This document shows, one piece after another, positions 12,690 through 26,077 of a stretch of 64,000 nt of DNA (position 1 is the stretch's first letter; each line of letters begins with the position of its first letter). A model generated the notes under the pieces. It saw nothing but the letters and a program-made list of their open reading frames with translations. It was not told where the DNA came from and did not search any database. Made by a program: the position numbers and the translations under genes. The DNA lies in assembly GCA_030386875.1 (NCBI GenBank), contig CM059560.1, forward strand, positions 34,528,183 through 34,592,182, written 5' to 3'. The DNA comes from Morinoia aosen. Taxonomy: Eukaryota > Arthropoda > Malacostraca > Amphipoda > Talitridae.

Positions 12690-13640
12690 AGCAACTGCCG
12701 CTGCTTCCCTCGCTCTCCTGCAGCCCGTTACGCGACACCAATGTGAGCAGCTGCGGCTCTTGCTGCTCTTCTGCTGCTGCTTGCTCTGCCTGTTACGGCT
12801 GTTATTGCTGCTACAGCTACGGCTCTTGCTGCTGCTTGCTCTGCCTGTTACGGCTGTTATTGCTGCTACAGCTGCGGCTCTTGCTGCTGCTTGCTCTGCC
12901 TGTTACGGCTGTTATTGCTGCTACAGCTACGGCTCTTGCTGCTGCTTGCTCTGCCTGTTACGGCTGTTATTGCTGCTACAGCTGCGGCTCTTGCTGCTCT
13001 TCTGCTGCTGCTTGCTTCGCCTGTTACGGCTGTTATTGCTGCTACAGCTGCGGCTCTTGCTGCTCTTCTGCTGCTGCTTGCTTCGCCTGTTACGGCTGTT
13101 ATTGCTGCTACAGCTGCGGCTCTTGCTGCTCTTCTGCTGCTGCTTGCTTCGCCTGTTACGGCTGTTATTGCTGCTACAGCTACGGCTCTTGCTGCTGCTT
13201 GCTCCGCCTGTTACGGATGCGGCTGTTATTGCTGCAACATTCAAGGAATTATATTGCTACTTCAGCTGAGGCTTTATCTTGCTGCTTGCTCAGCCTGTTG
13301 CGGTTGCGGCTGTTATTGCTGCTACAGCTGAGGATTTGTATTACTGCTCGCTCTGCCTGTTACAGTTGCGGCTGTTATTGCTGCTACAGCTGAGGATTTG
13401 TATTACTGCTCGCTCTGCCTGTTACAGTTGCGGTAGTTATTGTTGCTACAGCCGAGGACTTTTATATTATGCAACAGCTGAAACTTTACATTACTGCCTC
13501 CTATGCCTATTGCAGTTGCAACTGTTATTGCTGCTACAGCTGTGGTTCTTGCTGCTGGTTTCACCTGCTGCGGTTGCAGTAGTTACTGCTGCTACAGATG
13601 TTGCTTGCCCCGCCTGCTTTGAGTGGCTATTACTGCTGCT
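12690..13640. repeat. GCT-rich minisatellite, 55/66-bp units
   Basis: The spacing of the landmark TTATTGCTGCTACAGCT is 55, 55, 55, 66, 66, 66 and 61 bp from 12802 to 13226, so the array is built on 55- and 66-bp units differing by an 11-bp insertion (TGCTCTTCTGC-like). From about 13226 to 13640 the units decay. All three plus-strand frames stay open for long stretches (12572-13393, 12760-13269, 12891-13331) because the unit lacks stop codons in any phase. The predicted Leu/Cys/Ala-rich peptides are therefore artefacts of the repeat, not evidence of a gene. Confidence 0.93.
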
Positions 13641-14349
13641 GCTACTATTACTACAGATTCTAATAGCCACAAATGTTACGTCAAAAACCGCGAACGTTGC
13701 CGCTCGTAGAGTATTCATGCACATATTTTCAGCGACACCAACTGTGGTTTCTTACTGCCATCTAAAAAACCCTATTCATTTACTGAAAGATACTTTTCTC
13801 CAGCGAAGTTAACTTCCAATAGCAGTTTTAAGTCCTGGTGAGGATAAGTGATGATGCAGACCTCTACAAATCGTAGCGTTCATGCATTCCGCTACATGGA
13901 TCTAGCAATGGAGAGATCTGGCAAGCATCAAAGCACAGTCGTTGTCAATCCACTCTCACGGAGAGTACGTACGCTTCTAACAAATACGCTCTTATTTCTT
14001 GAGCACCAGCTCCCGGCGCAATTCACGACAGCCATCACCCAGAATAACCAGAAAATCGACACAGAGCTTGCTAAATTGGTATGACTTGTTCCGAGCAATA
14101 TGTCAAAACTGTAAGCTGAGCCAAATTTAGACGCCTTTCCATACATGCTATGTTATTTCCGGACATTTTCAACAAAGCAATGCAGTCAATTTCGATGAAC
14201 GTGAAGCATACGTTCAAACTGGCACAGGAAACTTATGTGAGATTTCAAATATATTCATGAAAATAAGATTAGTTTAACCCCGCCCCCAACCCGCAACAAA
14301 AGCGTTTCAACTAAAGTACGAATGAAAGCACGTTTAGTCTGGAGTTGAG
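13641..14349. other. Non-coding DNA
   Basis: No feature is supported. Short open frames at 13848-14084 on the plus strand and 13928-14146 on the minus strand overlap and resemble no known family. Confidence 0.4.
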
Positions 14350-14723
14350 GTTAGATTAGATTAGATTAAATGTTAGTTTAATCCTCCCTAACCGCTACAA
14401 AAATACGAGCGTATCAAAGAGAGGAAGGAGGAAGACACCATTTAGTATGAAGATGAGAGAATGGGGAATCTATGCAGAAAGGTCATAGAAACAGTAAGAT
14501 GAGAAAGAAGTGCATGAAACAAGATCAAAGTTGAAGAAGATAGTAGTAGCAGCTGAAGAAACAGGACAGCAGTGAACCGAAAAAAGATGGTCCGTAACAA
14601 AACAAAAACCTATTCTATTTTAACAAAAAAGAAAGCCTACCTAACCTTCAGCTCGGGCCCTCACATTGTCCCCCTGGGAGCACTAATTCCCATAGATACA
14701 ATAATTGTATCCCCCTGAGGGGT
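14350..14723 (-). mobile_element. Family A SINE-like repeat, near full length
   Basis: A ~374-bp copy. The plus-strand order is a (TTAGA)n run, GTTTAATCCTCCCTAACCGC, ACCATTTAGTATGA, GGAATCTATGCAGAA, GGACAGCAGTGAACCG, AAAGATGGTCCGTAAC, GCTCGGGCCCTCACAT, GGGAGCACTAATTCCCATAG, then ATACAATAATTGTATCCCCC and TGAGGGG. On the minus strand this reads 5' CCCCTCAGGGGGATACAA to a 3' (TCTAA)n tail. Confidence 0.88.
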
Positions 14724-15015
14724 CTGGAGTTGAGGGAACGCGGAATCTACGTACAAGATGTGTTCACCAACAAGATCCCGCGAGAATAGAAACCGTAAGT
14801 TGAGAATGAATGGTATGAAACAAGATAAGAAATGAACAAAATAGCAGTAGGTTTTCAAAAACAGGACAGCAGTGAACCGAAAAAGACAGTCGATAACAAA
14901 CCAAAAACTTTCAATTTCAACACAAGGAACACCTACCAACCATCTTAGGACTTCACATTTTCCCCCTCGGAGCGCTAATTCCGTTAGATACAATAGTTTT
15001 ATTTCCCAGAGAAGT
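14724..15015 (-). mobile_element. Family A SINE-like repeat, truncated, abutting the previous copy
   Basis: It starts directly after the 14350-14723 copy at GAGTTGAGGGAACGCGG and runs through GGACAGCAGTGAACCG, TTAGGACTTCACATTTTCCC and GGAGCGCTAATTCC to ATACAATAGTTTTATTTCCCAGAG. The tail-side ~85 bp are missing. Head-to-tail abutment suggests one copy inserted into or beside the other. Confidence 0.8.
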
Positions 15016-18000
15016 CACAGATCCCCAGCCAACACTACAATTTACGATGGAGAAACGTTAGTCGTATTCCGATGTTTTACGTGTTCGAGTTTTACAACGC
15101 AGGGACAGTCAAAACTCTTCGCCCACTTGAATTCATACAAGCCCATATCTATGGGGTACGAATATAGCATGGGGAAAAGTACGAACGACAGTTAAAGCAA
15201 AAACATTGAAGTACCTGAAGCAAATACAACAAATAGAAAAGCTCCAACGGAAAAAGGACGCTAAAAGCAACAGGTATCAAAGTAAACAACGAACGCCACC
15301 CATCAAAAACGAGAGAAGAGATGAACAACAACTGAATATGAAGATAAAGAGACTGTGTCCAGTCCCACCAAGTACTGAGACGACAGCAGCGTCATGGATA
15401 CCACTTTGCTGTCCTGTCATTGGCCGAGACACTCGGGCAACCGCAAAGCGCAAGGCCCAATGAGGAAATGGCGAAGCCGCAACGGACAACTCAACAATGT
15501 TCAGGTAAAACAATAAAAAACCGGCAAAATCACTAATATTTGAAGCAACGTATGAATACATGAAGGTTCACTAGAACAGACATGGGGACTCAAAGATAGA
15601 CCTATCCGTTCTGTGTTATTAGAATAGAACAAAGTTACGCATTCTCGACCAACAGAGAGAGTATAATAGTGTAAATTGTACACTGTAATTCACCTTATTC
15701 TGAAACTGATTTCGAACTGCAACGTTTCCAATTTACTAATGAATTTGTTATGTTATGTTAGCTTGAAAGCTGTCTACCACTACCAACCATTCTCATTCAG
15801 CTACTAGCTCGAGATTGAGGAACATGCGTTTGAAACACAAACTTTGAACGACATGCAGTTCAATTAGATAATAATAGTTGGCTGGAACATGCTTCATGCG
15901 GCTCACACAACTCGCTACACAGCAGCAGGAGCACTGCGCGTGCAGAGGGTCGGTCGCTAGAGCGCAGCAGGTACCGACCAACCCACATCCAAGCAAGGGG
16001 TCGGCTGGCTGGAAGAGGCAGCTTGTGTTCGGTGACAAAGCACGCACACCCTGCGCGCCACCCCCCCTCCACACCACCACAGCCGCACAACAGTTACCAA
16101 CACCAGCTCCAGCCATAGCATCGCGCTGCATACACAGGACGACGCTTCCCTCGCTCCCAAGCGCCGGCACAAGCTGCGCAGTCCCTATAGGTAAAATGTA
16201 GGCGCTCTAACATCCGCCACACCGATAAACAAAGCTGACAGTGTTGGTTGTACTCTCACGTACACCTGAAACGTAACTTGAGTACTGAAGCAGCGTATTG
16301 AGTGCTAAATGGGGCATTTGCAGGCCATGTGGGCTTGATGCATAATTGCATGCAGGACAGATTATTAAGTCAAACCACTCTTCCAGGCATCGTGGACAAG
16401 CATCAGAACAGTGGGGCTGATTGTTGCTACCTACACACGAACATAACATTATTGAAATGGACAGGGAAATCTTGAAGGAAAAAATTAAGATGAAAAGTGA
16501 CACTCAAATTCTTGACACTCAACACGAACAAACTTGGAATTTGCAATCCTTCCTCAGAAGAGCTAAGCAAACATCTCAAGTAGGGCCAAACTATCACTGT
16601 AAATATTCTTCATTATGATCACTGTCGTGCCGTGCCGGTAACAACGAATGATGATGAACAACTATTCAAAAAACAAAAATATGAAATCCTCATTAGCTTG
16701 AAAAACGCATGACCCGAGATAGTTAAGAGAGGTTGCACCCTAACAAGAACCTCAACAAAAAATAGTGTTTCACCAAAACAATTAAGGACAGAATCCTTCA
16801 CTCACTAGATCGTGCTGTAAAAGAAATTTTCGCCGAGCTGTCAGGGCAGACTTATCTCGGCAAGCTCCAGAACGCCCGTTTAAGCCCCATTATCCTCGGC
16901 GCCCTAAGGCGACTCTCCCACCGAGACAGGATCTCTCGCCAGCTTTCTCTGCTACCGTATACCGCGCGCTTCCTTGGCACTTCTCACCCCTCTCTCTGAG
17001 TACTTCGCTTCCCATGTCTCACCATGGGTGTATCATTTCATACCCCTAAACCCTCGTTTCCTACTGAGGCAGGCACCTCATATTTTCACTCCACCAAGAG
17101 CAACGGAACCTTAATGCATATTTGTTTTTCTCATAGGTTGATACGATGGTCACGATTTGCGAAAGGATGACAAGGCAAGCGAGCCCAGGAACAGATAGCC
17201 AGCCTAAAAACATTCACACGAGGTACGACACATAACGCGGAGCTCTTACTCGTCCTGCACCTCCTAACATTACTCAACTCGTCGGTAAAATTTCCTCGAG
17301 TTGCACGACAAATTACTCGTCAAAATAAATGATGGAAGTACGCTAGGTCGTGATGAAAAAAAATCAAAATTTAGCTGTAAACCTGAAAAAAGAATAGGTA
17401 TACACGCAAAAACTTTAGGAGACTGAAAACAGCTGCAAACTCCCTAATGAATGACAAGCAACGTTAACAAGATATCAGTGCAAATGAACAGCATTTCAAT
17501 TATTTTAATACCTTTTTTAGAATACATTTTGGCATACGAGTTAAAATATCATTGTGCTAATATATTTTCAACTTCTTAACAAAGATAAAAAAATTTCTAG
17601 CAATAAAATTTTTCACACTCTGCAACTTAGAACCGAACTCAAACTACCATAACGACAACCGCGCAAACGCAGTCAACGTGTTAAATCTTTCATAACGACC
17701 AGGTGGAGCTAAACTCAAATGCCCACATCCCCTCAGAAAGACGACACATTCCATGAGTAAGATCCTTAGAAACTACAATTTAAGCCCATGATATCAACTA
17801 AAAAAAAATCATAGAAAAGTTAGACGTCAATTCTAAACATGTAGGTTCAGAAGGACACTTCCAACATAAAACTAGGCAATGTGGGTACTGGACCACAAGC
17901 TCGTGAATGTCAGTAGCTCCACCCAACGGCTGACAGCAGAACTTACATCAGAGCGCCATCCCCTTGGCCGTAACTCCACAGCGATTGATTCCTTGAAAAG

Positions 18001-20920
18001 GACCTTTTTTCCAATGGTAAGATTTTAAAAGATAGAGATACGCGTTGATCCAAATTACAGAGATATAAATTCAAGAAATCTAAACAAAAACAGAGTGCAG
18101 TTCACATAGCCTGATTAGAATCGCTCAAGCGCTACAAACCTTCAGAAATGCCCCGGGTTCACCCCTCACATGGTTTATTCAAACAACGAATGCACAAATA
18201 TCCGCCGACGATACAACGATTACCAGTAAAAACACAACACTTGCATTCACTTCGTATTAATCATCTCTTACCAATACTTCACAAACAACCGACACCAATG
18301 CAACACTTGACAACCCGGAAAATTGCAATAACCATCACAACCAACGCGCTGCGACCATCAGCTTTCTTAGCTCAATTCAAAAATCCTATCCATTGGTTTG
18401 GAAGTGAAGGAAAATACTTCACAACGCATATCAAAAGAGGGTGGAGCAGAGCCAGTTGTGGCGTCAGTTAAGCATTCCACTGGCGAGGAAAGAAAAACGC
18501 AGCAAAGGGACTCGTACCGCCTGCATCCCCGTCTGTACCCTCTGCCGCTTACGCAACGGCCTCTGCAGCAACACCACGCCATGTCAACAGAGTAACACCC
18601 GACACAAATTTGTACCATTGCATATCCCTTTTTAGTAAATATTGATACTATGATCATGAATACAGCAGAAAGGCAGCAACGAAAAAATCAGAAAGATTGC
18701 AATTCAAAGCAAGGGAAAGAAAATTATTTTTAAATCAATACTAGGGTAATGGTTTTCACTCACACAATTTGAAAATTTGCGATAAGCTTAGTATCGTTCA
18801 AATCAAACAACATACTTTAGCGTTAGATATCAGCATATGCTGATACACAGCACACACAAGAACATATCAGCATACTTTTACATGTTCTTGTATCTTATAT
18901 TAGAAATAGCCCACGAGTTTATCGTTTGCAAATTTGTTCAACCAAGACAAACGAGAAAAAATTCCCTGCTTCACATTAAAATTTCCGCCAACTTCTATTC
19001 ACAGAATATTCCTAAAATTGAAAGAACGCATAATATGGATAGCATAATGTGAGTGCAGTTGTTAGTTTCAGTACGCGCACGTATATTTTCACTTGAACCG
19101 CTTTCCTACCCGAAGTGGAAGAGAGCCAGGAAAACGGTTGATCCATTACGTCTCCCCCGCCCCTGCGCTCCCCTCTCCCTCACTCTCTCTCCCTCTCACC
19201 CAACCCTCGCACGCTGGAGCCTCCTTTATGCCGGCGGTCACATTCCTCAGACCTTTTTACGCGTCCCTCCATCCAGCGCGTCTCGGCTTCTGCCGCCGCG
19301 GCTCCGGTACGCATCGCACCACACCGCCACTGCAAATTTCTCGCAATTTTCACACTAAATAGCTACACCCACACGGAACTCAAAACACAGACTGCCGATT
19401 CATAGATCAACACGATAACATCGATCACAGTTTCGGTTTGAAAAAACTATCAACAAAAAATTGAAAAATCATTCGACAGTGTATCACCCAGGATAAGATC
19501 ACTTCTTTTAATGTCGACACAACGAAAGATTCCCACGAGATCGTCAAGTTACAACCTTCAGACATGCGGTAGCTCGTCGTAACTTCTCATGCAAGACCAG
19601 ATTATGCTCATTCCGACGCAATGACAAATAACAGAATACTTCTCGAGAATGGATCAGACAGAAGTATATCATCAGCTAAACTTAGCAATACTTTAGATCT
19701 AGAACGTGCAACTTTAATACCGTCCGACTTGCATAGAACCAATGCACTGTATAAAGAAATTTGTAAACAGAACAATGGACGACGTCCGTTGTTTCGCTTA
19801 CAAAACAAGCCACAGCTGTGGCGGCAGGTGGAAATACACGTTAGAATATGATGCAAGAGATATAACTGAACTATCCATTCCTAGATAGCAAAACCTTGTC
19901 GAACACAAATTACTGAAAGCATCAGATGCGGAGAGCACAAAACTTCTCAGCTAGAACCAGCGCAGCAAATAAAGAACAGGAGGGTAGCACAGAATAGTTA
20001 CAACACCAGCAGCTGCAGCGACAGCAGCACACGCGACGCAAGGGAGAGTCTTTGTGATCCCCACAGCATGGAAGGGAATGACAGAGAGGTTCACAGCTCA
20101 TGAGGGCTCGCTAGCACCACGCTACCTTGCCTCTCACAGCAGAACGCCTGCATGCAAAGCACGGACACATATCGACCCTGCTCCACGCGCCACGTCGCAT
20201 CAACAAGTGGATCGCCTAATGAACGTATTTAGTTACCTAAACAAGTCTCTATCGTAGTCTTGGGAACACATAGGGAACACACGAATGTGGTGTTGAGCAA
20301 TCTATGCGGACCTCTCATGCAGACTCTAACATGTTACAAGAAATGCGCTGTGCGTATCAAAAAGAATAACATGCTTCTTTGGAAATGAATTCACTCCCAA
20401 GTTCAATGAAACCAATCCAATCGTTTACCGTTGTCTTAGCTAAGCTGAATAAGGACAGATACAATGCTGCCTCTCAATCGCCGAGATGCTGTTATAGAGG
20501 CATCCCTGAAATCGTGCTAGTTACATTTACTTTTAGATCGGATTTTAAGACCACCAATACTTAGAAGATCATTGAAATGAAAAATATCTTGGAACATAGA
20601 GAACACCTCACCTATGAAATGCTTAGCAATACTCAGTTGACAAGCTATAAGTGTGTTCCAGACACGATACGTTGATCATCGAAACATCGAGTTAAGAAGG
20701 AAAGATAAAAATGGCATAAAAACGTATGAAGCAAAGTGCGCACGGAAGATAGAGTCTTCATATAGCATCTCTCCTAGGGCTGCCAGTCACAATAGCGCAG
20801 ACAGAAATCTAATTCACTTCAACCTATCCTATGATGAACTTCTAATAGGCTGGCCTCCACCTACTCCTTCCAGCATACAAAAAGCTGGTAATATGGGGAT
20901 ATTGCACAGTGTTTGATTTC
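15016..20920. other. Large gene-poor stretch with GC-rich islands
   Basis: No exon was recognised on either strand. GC-rich segments occur at about 15890-16170 (including GCGCGCCACCCCCCC), 16830-17010 and 19110-19330 (CT-rich, including CCGCCGCGGCTCCGG). Each is 150-280 bp and resembles promoter or non-coding first-exon sequence more than surrounding DNA. A perfect short palindrome ATCAGCATATGCTGAT lies near 18829-18844. The rest is unremarkable AT-rich sequence. Confidence 0.3.
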
Positions 20921-21277
20921 CAATTAGTTTTAGCCTCCCTTTACCAAAACAAAGATGTTCAAAAAGAGAAAGGATGAAGGCACCATTTAGTATGTAGATG
21001 AGGGAACGTAGAATCTATGCACAAAGGGTGTTCCAACTAAGGACCCAATGTGCAAAGAAACAGCAAGTAAGAAGGAAGGTTAAGAAGCAAGACAAAAATT
21101 GAAGAATGGGTGCTGAAAAACAGGTCAGCAGTGAACTGAAAAAAGATGGTCCTTAACAAAACAAACCAAAAATGATTTTGGTAAAAAAGAAGGCTTACCT
21201 AACTCAGCTCAGGACCTCATATTTTCCCCCTAGGAGTGCGAATTCCCATACATACAACAGTTTTATCCCGAGGGAAA
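20921..21277 (-). mobile_element. Family A SINE-like repeat
   Basis: A near-complete copy from AATTAGTTTTAGCCTCCCTT to CATACAACAGTTTTATCCCGAGGG, with the internal landmarks ACCATTTAGTATGTAG, AACAGGTCAGCAGTGAACTG, AGATGGTCCTTAAC and CCTCATATTTTCCCCC. Confidence 0.85.
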
Positions 21278-21722
21278 TTGTCCAGTCTACAGATTTCATG
21301 TAATACTTGCAAAAAATCAAATAAATGAATCTAAATTTTATGAAAAACATTGTTTTATTAGAATGAAAGCCCCTATACAGGATATACTACAAAGCAAGGA
21401 AACCAAAATGAAAACAATGATTTAGGTGTTCTTGCATGTGGTATTGAGTTCCTCCAATGAGCTTTGCTAGAATACTGGCACTAACTTTTTATGGCTTGAA
21501 ACGGTTATGAATATTCATGGAACACTGAGATTCTAATCTACCTCAACCATGGTGGACATGGCCTGAAAACAAGTTATGTGTATGAAATGGGGAACTTTCA
21601 TTTGGTAGAACAATTCTAACATGGCAACATGATTTTTATAAAAAGTCCCAATTTTTACATATTTCTGCTACATTTGAAATATGAATGAAAATTGATTCAC
21701 TGATTGATCATAAGAAAGTTTT
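21278..21722. other. Spacer between two family A copies
   Basis: AT-rich, no open frame of note and no recognised repeat. Confidence 0.4.
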
Positions 21723-21981
21723 TGCCTCTCTTTACTGTAAAAAAACATTTAGTATAGAGTCAAGAAAATGTAGGATCTATGCACAAGGTGCATAAAAAGA
21801 GTAAGCTAAGAAAGAAGTTAAGGAAACAAGATAAAAGTTGACGAAGAAAGAAGTAGGTACTGAAAAGCAGGACAGCAGTGAACCAAAAAAGATGGTCTCT
21901 AACGAAACACGAAACCTATTCTATTTCAATAAAATGAAAGCCTACCTAACCTTTAGCTCAGGACCTCACATAATCCCTCTG
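21723..21981 (-). mobile_element. Family A SINE-like repeat, 5'-truncated
   Basis: It runs from TGCCTCTCTTTACTG through CATTTAGTATAGAG, GCAGTGAACCAAAAAAGATG and CTATTTCAATAAAATGAAAG to CCTCACATAATCCCTCTGGA. The terminal GATACAA palindrome segment of longer copies is missing. Confidence 0.82.
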
Positions 21982-22377
21982 GATTGAAAATCGAACAACT
22001 CAAACAAAAAACTTCCAACATCAAATGCTTCTGTCACACTTAGATTGCCACATCTTCACCCTGTAGGCATATCACATAAATATCAACCATCATTTCACCT
22101 GAGCCCTTATTTCTACCAGGGCTTTAGTTATGCTCTATAATTCCCTATAAAATTCCTATTTCTTGCCTATGTACTAGACTAATCTCAAGCAATAACTCAG
22201 GTAACCCTTGCATCCTCTCACGCAAAAATCAATCATGCACGTATCATCAGGAGAGCCAGCTTGTCATAAAAGCTCACATGTAAGAGACACTCATAACGTA
22301 CCATAAATTGTGGCTATCATCACCTTCTCAATGTTCAAAGTGTCTCATTCTAGACCAACAAGAAATTTCTATTGGGC
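21982..22377. other. AT-rich spacer
   Basis: Nothing recognised between the family A copy and the hAT-like element's target duplication. Confidence 0.4.
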
Positions 22378-22385
22378 ATCAAAAC

Positions 22386-23382
22386 CAGGGCTGGGGAGTT
22401 GGAGTCAGGAAAAATAACTAAGTAAACCTACTTTGTTATATGTAAATAATTAAATTCAAGAAAATTTTCAAGATGTTATAGCTCAAATGTTGTAGTATAA
22501 TATGTCAATACTTATTTTAGGATTCATTCCCATTAGTCTTTTAATAGAAACTTTAAATGTTTGAAGCCACTTCAGTGTTGGATCAGCGATCAATCTACCT
22601 CAACATACTGGATCACATCCCCAAATCCTCCGGTCGAACAATTTTGGAAAAATATTTCTTCTGAGTAGTCTAAATCAACATAAAAAATAACTACTTGCAG
22701 AAAACATTTTTACATAATTTCTTGAAATTTGGGGATACGATCAGATATGTCTTCATGAACAAATTGCAACGATTGATGGAAAATATATTCAAAACATAAA
22801 AGGGCTTAAAGCTGCCCTGACCAGACATGGAGGGAAAAAATACTGAAATGACCAATTTGCCATCCTAAACTTCAAGGAAATTAACTTGAATAAAATTTTT
22901 CAATTATTTTACCATTGAAATTTGTATTTTTTACATTAGCCTTGCCTATTTCTATTACATAATACAGCATTGATTTTTTCCAAGGATAGCTGTTAGCCGG
23001 CCAGGTCAGATTTTGACCTTTATCAAAAAAATACTTTTTATGCATACATTTAAGTAAAATCGTGCATTATTAATCCAGAACTCCTGTTGACGGTAGGGAC
23101 ACTTATAAGTAAGCACCGGAAGGACCAACAAAATAAACAGGATCAACTCGTCACCATGAGTCCTGGGTGGAAGAGCGCAGCTAAGTTTTGAAACACAGAG
23201 GATTTTGGAAATTGTATATGAATGTGCCTCTTCCAAAAACGTCAAAATTAAATCCTGTTAATCCAAAAATCAGCACTGAAATAGGAACAAGAAACTTTCC
23301 CATTGAAAGAATTTCTGTCAATATATAGATTTGTAAATAGTTGAGCCAGGGTCGGAAATAAATTGACCGACTCCCCAGCCCT
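22386..23382. mobile_element. Non-autonomous hAT-like DNA transposon
   Basis: A 997-bp element bounded by terminal inverted repeats: CAGGGCTGGGGAGTTGGAGTC at the left and, on the opposite strand, AGGGCTGGGGAGTCGGTCAA at the right. The flanking 8-bp sequences ATCAAAAC (22378-22385) and ACCAAAAA (23383-23390) match at 6 of 8 positions, fitting a decayed hAT target duplication. No transposase is encoded, and small open frames inside have no similarity I recognise. Confidence 0.75.
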
Positions 23383-23390
23383 ACCAAAAA

Positions 23391-24503
23391 CTGTCTAGTT
23401 GCAATCTCCACCCAACCCAGCAAAAAAGCATATACCAGATGATACCACCCACCTTCAGCATGTCTGGCAATCCCCTGGTTCTCACCATACTGCTTAAAAA
23501 CAGCACTTTTTAAGATTATTTTCCCCTCACACTTACTCTATTAAACCCTGCACTGCATGAATTATTTTCGGAAATAAAAAAATAGCAATGTCAGCACTCG
23601 TCTGTAATGGAGTTCAAACTAACTCTGCCACTGGAGGGGTGTGTCGAACATGTTTCATTGGCTTTTATTTTTTGTAGAGTATGTCTCGTTAGCGGAACAG
23701 ACCGCAGAAATGCACTTGTTTTAATCAATTATTCCTACACACAGCAAAATTCAGTTTGTGTCATATTTGACACACTATGCAGTGAAGGGTTAAAAATCAA
23801 ATGTTCTAGAAATTCTTTTACTTCTCTGTCACAATGCACACATAACCTATTATTTCCCCTACAGGTGTGTCTGTTCATACCATCCAATTACAAGCAAGAG
23901 TTTGTCTTCTAAAATATATATCATACAATATCTATACCTTTATTACATTCTTCCAGACATGGTAAGTTAAGATTGATTTTCCAAACATGCCATGCCTCAT
24001 TTACTTCTTTCTCTTGTTAGTTTCTGAATTTCATTCTGTTTCTTGTAACCTTACTGAGGCTTTTCACATTGAATAATCAGTAAAATTTAGCTATCCACAA
24101 GTCTACAAATTTCAAAAATAATCATTAATATATTCAACTTTTTTGTACAGTCTCAGCAGATTTTCTTCTTGGCAGATTCAAATATACTCAAAAAATGGTT
24201 TTACCTAATATTTTTCATTTTTTGACTATCCTTTTAGTTTAAGACCACCATCATCATTTCCTAAAATAATCCATTCAAGGTTTTGTGTAATTGCACTCAT
24301 AGCAATCCACTCTAGGATACCTAATACCAAATTTTCCACCTTAAACAAGAATAATTTTTTTCCAATACAGTAAAAATTTGCAATTAAAGAACAATTGCTC
24401 ATTATAATGAAAGAAGAATTCTCCTGTCAATCAATAGGCAAAAAAAAGTTTCAACAATTGGTAACCAAATGTAAAAAATTTTCCAGATGGCCTATTAAAC
24501 ATT
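23391..24503. other. AT-rich DNA between two DNA transposons
   Basis: No gene or repeat recognised; the open frame at 23607-23912 is not family-like. Confidence 0.4.
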
Positions 24504-24779
24504 CAGTGGTACCTCGGTTCTTGACCGCCTCTATACTCGACCCAAATCGGTTCTCGACCAAAACCTTCAAGTAGAAAATGCTTCGGATCTCGAACAGATT
24601 TTCGGTTTTCGACTAGCCGAGTCGACCCAAATGCGCTCCTCGGCCAGTGGGTAAGCGTCAGTTCGACTCTGACCGTGAGTGGAGCAAGACGTCCACAGTT
24701 AGTTCGAGTACTGTATTTCTTTCCGGATTTAAACTTTTTTGTATTGCTCTAGCCCTTAATTTTGGGTCCAAAGAAAGAG

Positions 24780-26077
24780 AGTGACAAGGGGAAGACAAAG
24801 AGGAAAATAGTGAGGACCACTATTGAAATGAAGAAGGAAATTATATTGCAAAATATGAAAGTGGTGTATGAGTGTCAGACCTTGCGTCGCAGTACGAAAT
24901 GGCAAAATCAACCATTTCCACTATCATGAAGCATAAGGAAGTGTTAACCCGCGCACGGTCGCGCATCCCTCAGAAAAGTAGTCAATTTACCCGCGTTACT
25001 CTGCCGTTCCCTGTTCACTTACCGTAATAGGCAGAGATGTAAAAATATGAAGTAATGAGTAAAAAATGTTGCTTTACACTTTGATGTTGTCAGATTTTTG
25101 ATAACTTGAATCGTTTCTTTGTAATATGGAGTCAAACTCCGTAGATTTTTGCACAACATTGCTTCAAAGAGATCAATGGCCATTTTTGTGTTTTGGGAAC
25201 AATGTAATGTTTTTCACTGCTATTTTATGCAGAAAATCCTTCCAAACCTGCTGATGTTTTTATTTTTCCTCTACAACAATTAGAAAAAAAGTTATGACCA
25301 TTTATGTCTACTAGGTGTTATCCATTCTTCGTTTTAGTTCCTACATAAATGCATGTTTGCATGTCTGGTTATATTACTGTAAGTATAATGTTTCGAAACT
25401 TGTAATTTTCACACAATATGAATAAAATACTGCTCTACACGCTACTGACTTCAGATTTGTCTTATTTGCCATTTTTACGAAATAAGGCGAAATAAGGCCC
25501 TGAGTAGTTTCGCTGGTAACTGAGGCTGCCACTGACTGTTCGCACGCACACCCTCTCACGGTCGCCTCATTTACCACACTGACTGTGCTTACCCCTCCCA
25601 ACTTCCAAGTGGTTGGAGCTCTGCCTTAACCCCCACAATGTGGGGGTTTCTGGCTCCAGCTGTGTAGCACTCGCTGAGACGATCATTTTGGTGTATAACA
25701 ACTTGGGGTTATGCCTTACGTCTGGCAACCAGTGAGCCTGGTAAATGAGGCGACCAGTTACAGTGCGCGGGTTAAAGAAAGCTGATGTTGCAATGGGAGT
25801 GACAGGAATTAGTAAGCAAAGGCCTCAGATAATGGAAGAAATGGAGAAGTTGCGTCTTATCTTCATCAAGGAAAAAATGTGGGCAGGGGACAGCATTAGT
25901 GAAGCTCTCATCTGCAATAAAGCTCTTCAAATTTACGAATCATTATGTACTGCTTGTGCACATTTACGTCTTCATTGTTGTTTAGATACACGTTCTTTTA
26001 ATATATTAGGTATTTTTCTTAATGGTAGGAATGGATTAAAGTACTTTCCATTATTTCTTATGGGAAAATTGGTTTAG
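24780..26077 (+). pseudogene. Tigger/pogo transposase remnant
   Basis: The N-terminal DNA-binding part of a pogo-family transposase (psq-like and CENP-B helix-turn-helix region) in two blocks, about 24780-24943 and 25776-25960. The second block carries the family signature KEKMWAGDSISEALICNKA. It is broken by at least one frameshift in block one and by an 824-bp TTAA-flanked insertion. The DDE catalytic domain is absent, so the copy cannot encode an active enzyme. Confidence 0.8.
24948..25771. mobile_element. piggyBac-like MITE inside the Tigger element
   Basis: An 824-bp insert flanked by TTAA on both sides (24944-24947 and 25772-25775), the strict piggyBac target. The ends are CCCGCGCACGGTCGC and, inverted, CCCGCGCACTGTAAC. 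Removing the insert and one TTAA makes the Tigger reading frame continuous, so it landed after the Tigger element was in place. An internal perfect hairpin AACCCCCACA/TGTGGGGGTT lies near 25628-25649. No transposase is encoded. Confidence 0.88.

Noticed and set aside
12572-13812. Leu/Cys/Ala-rich open frames of 146-273 codons
   Set aside because: Produced by the 55/66-bp GCT-rich array; all three frames are open, so openness carries no coding information.
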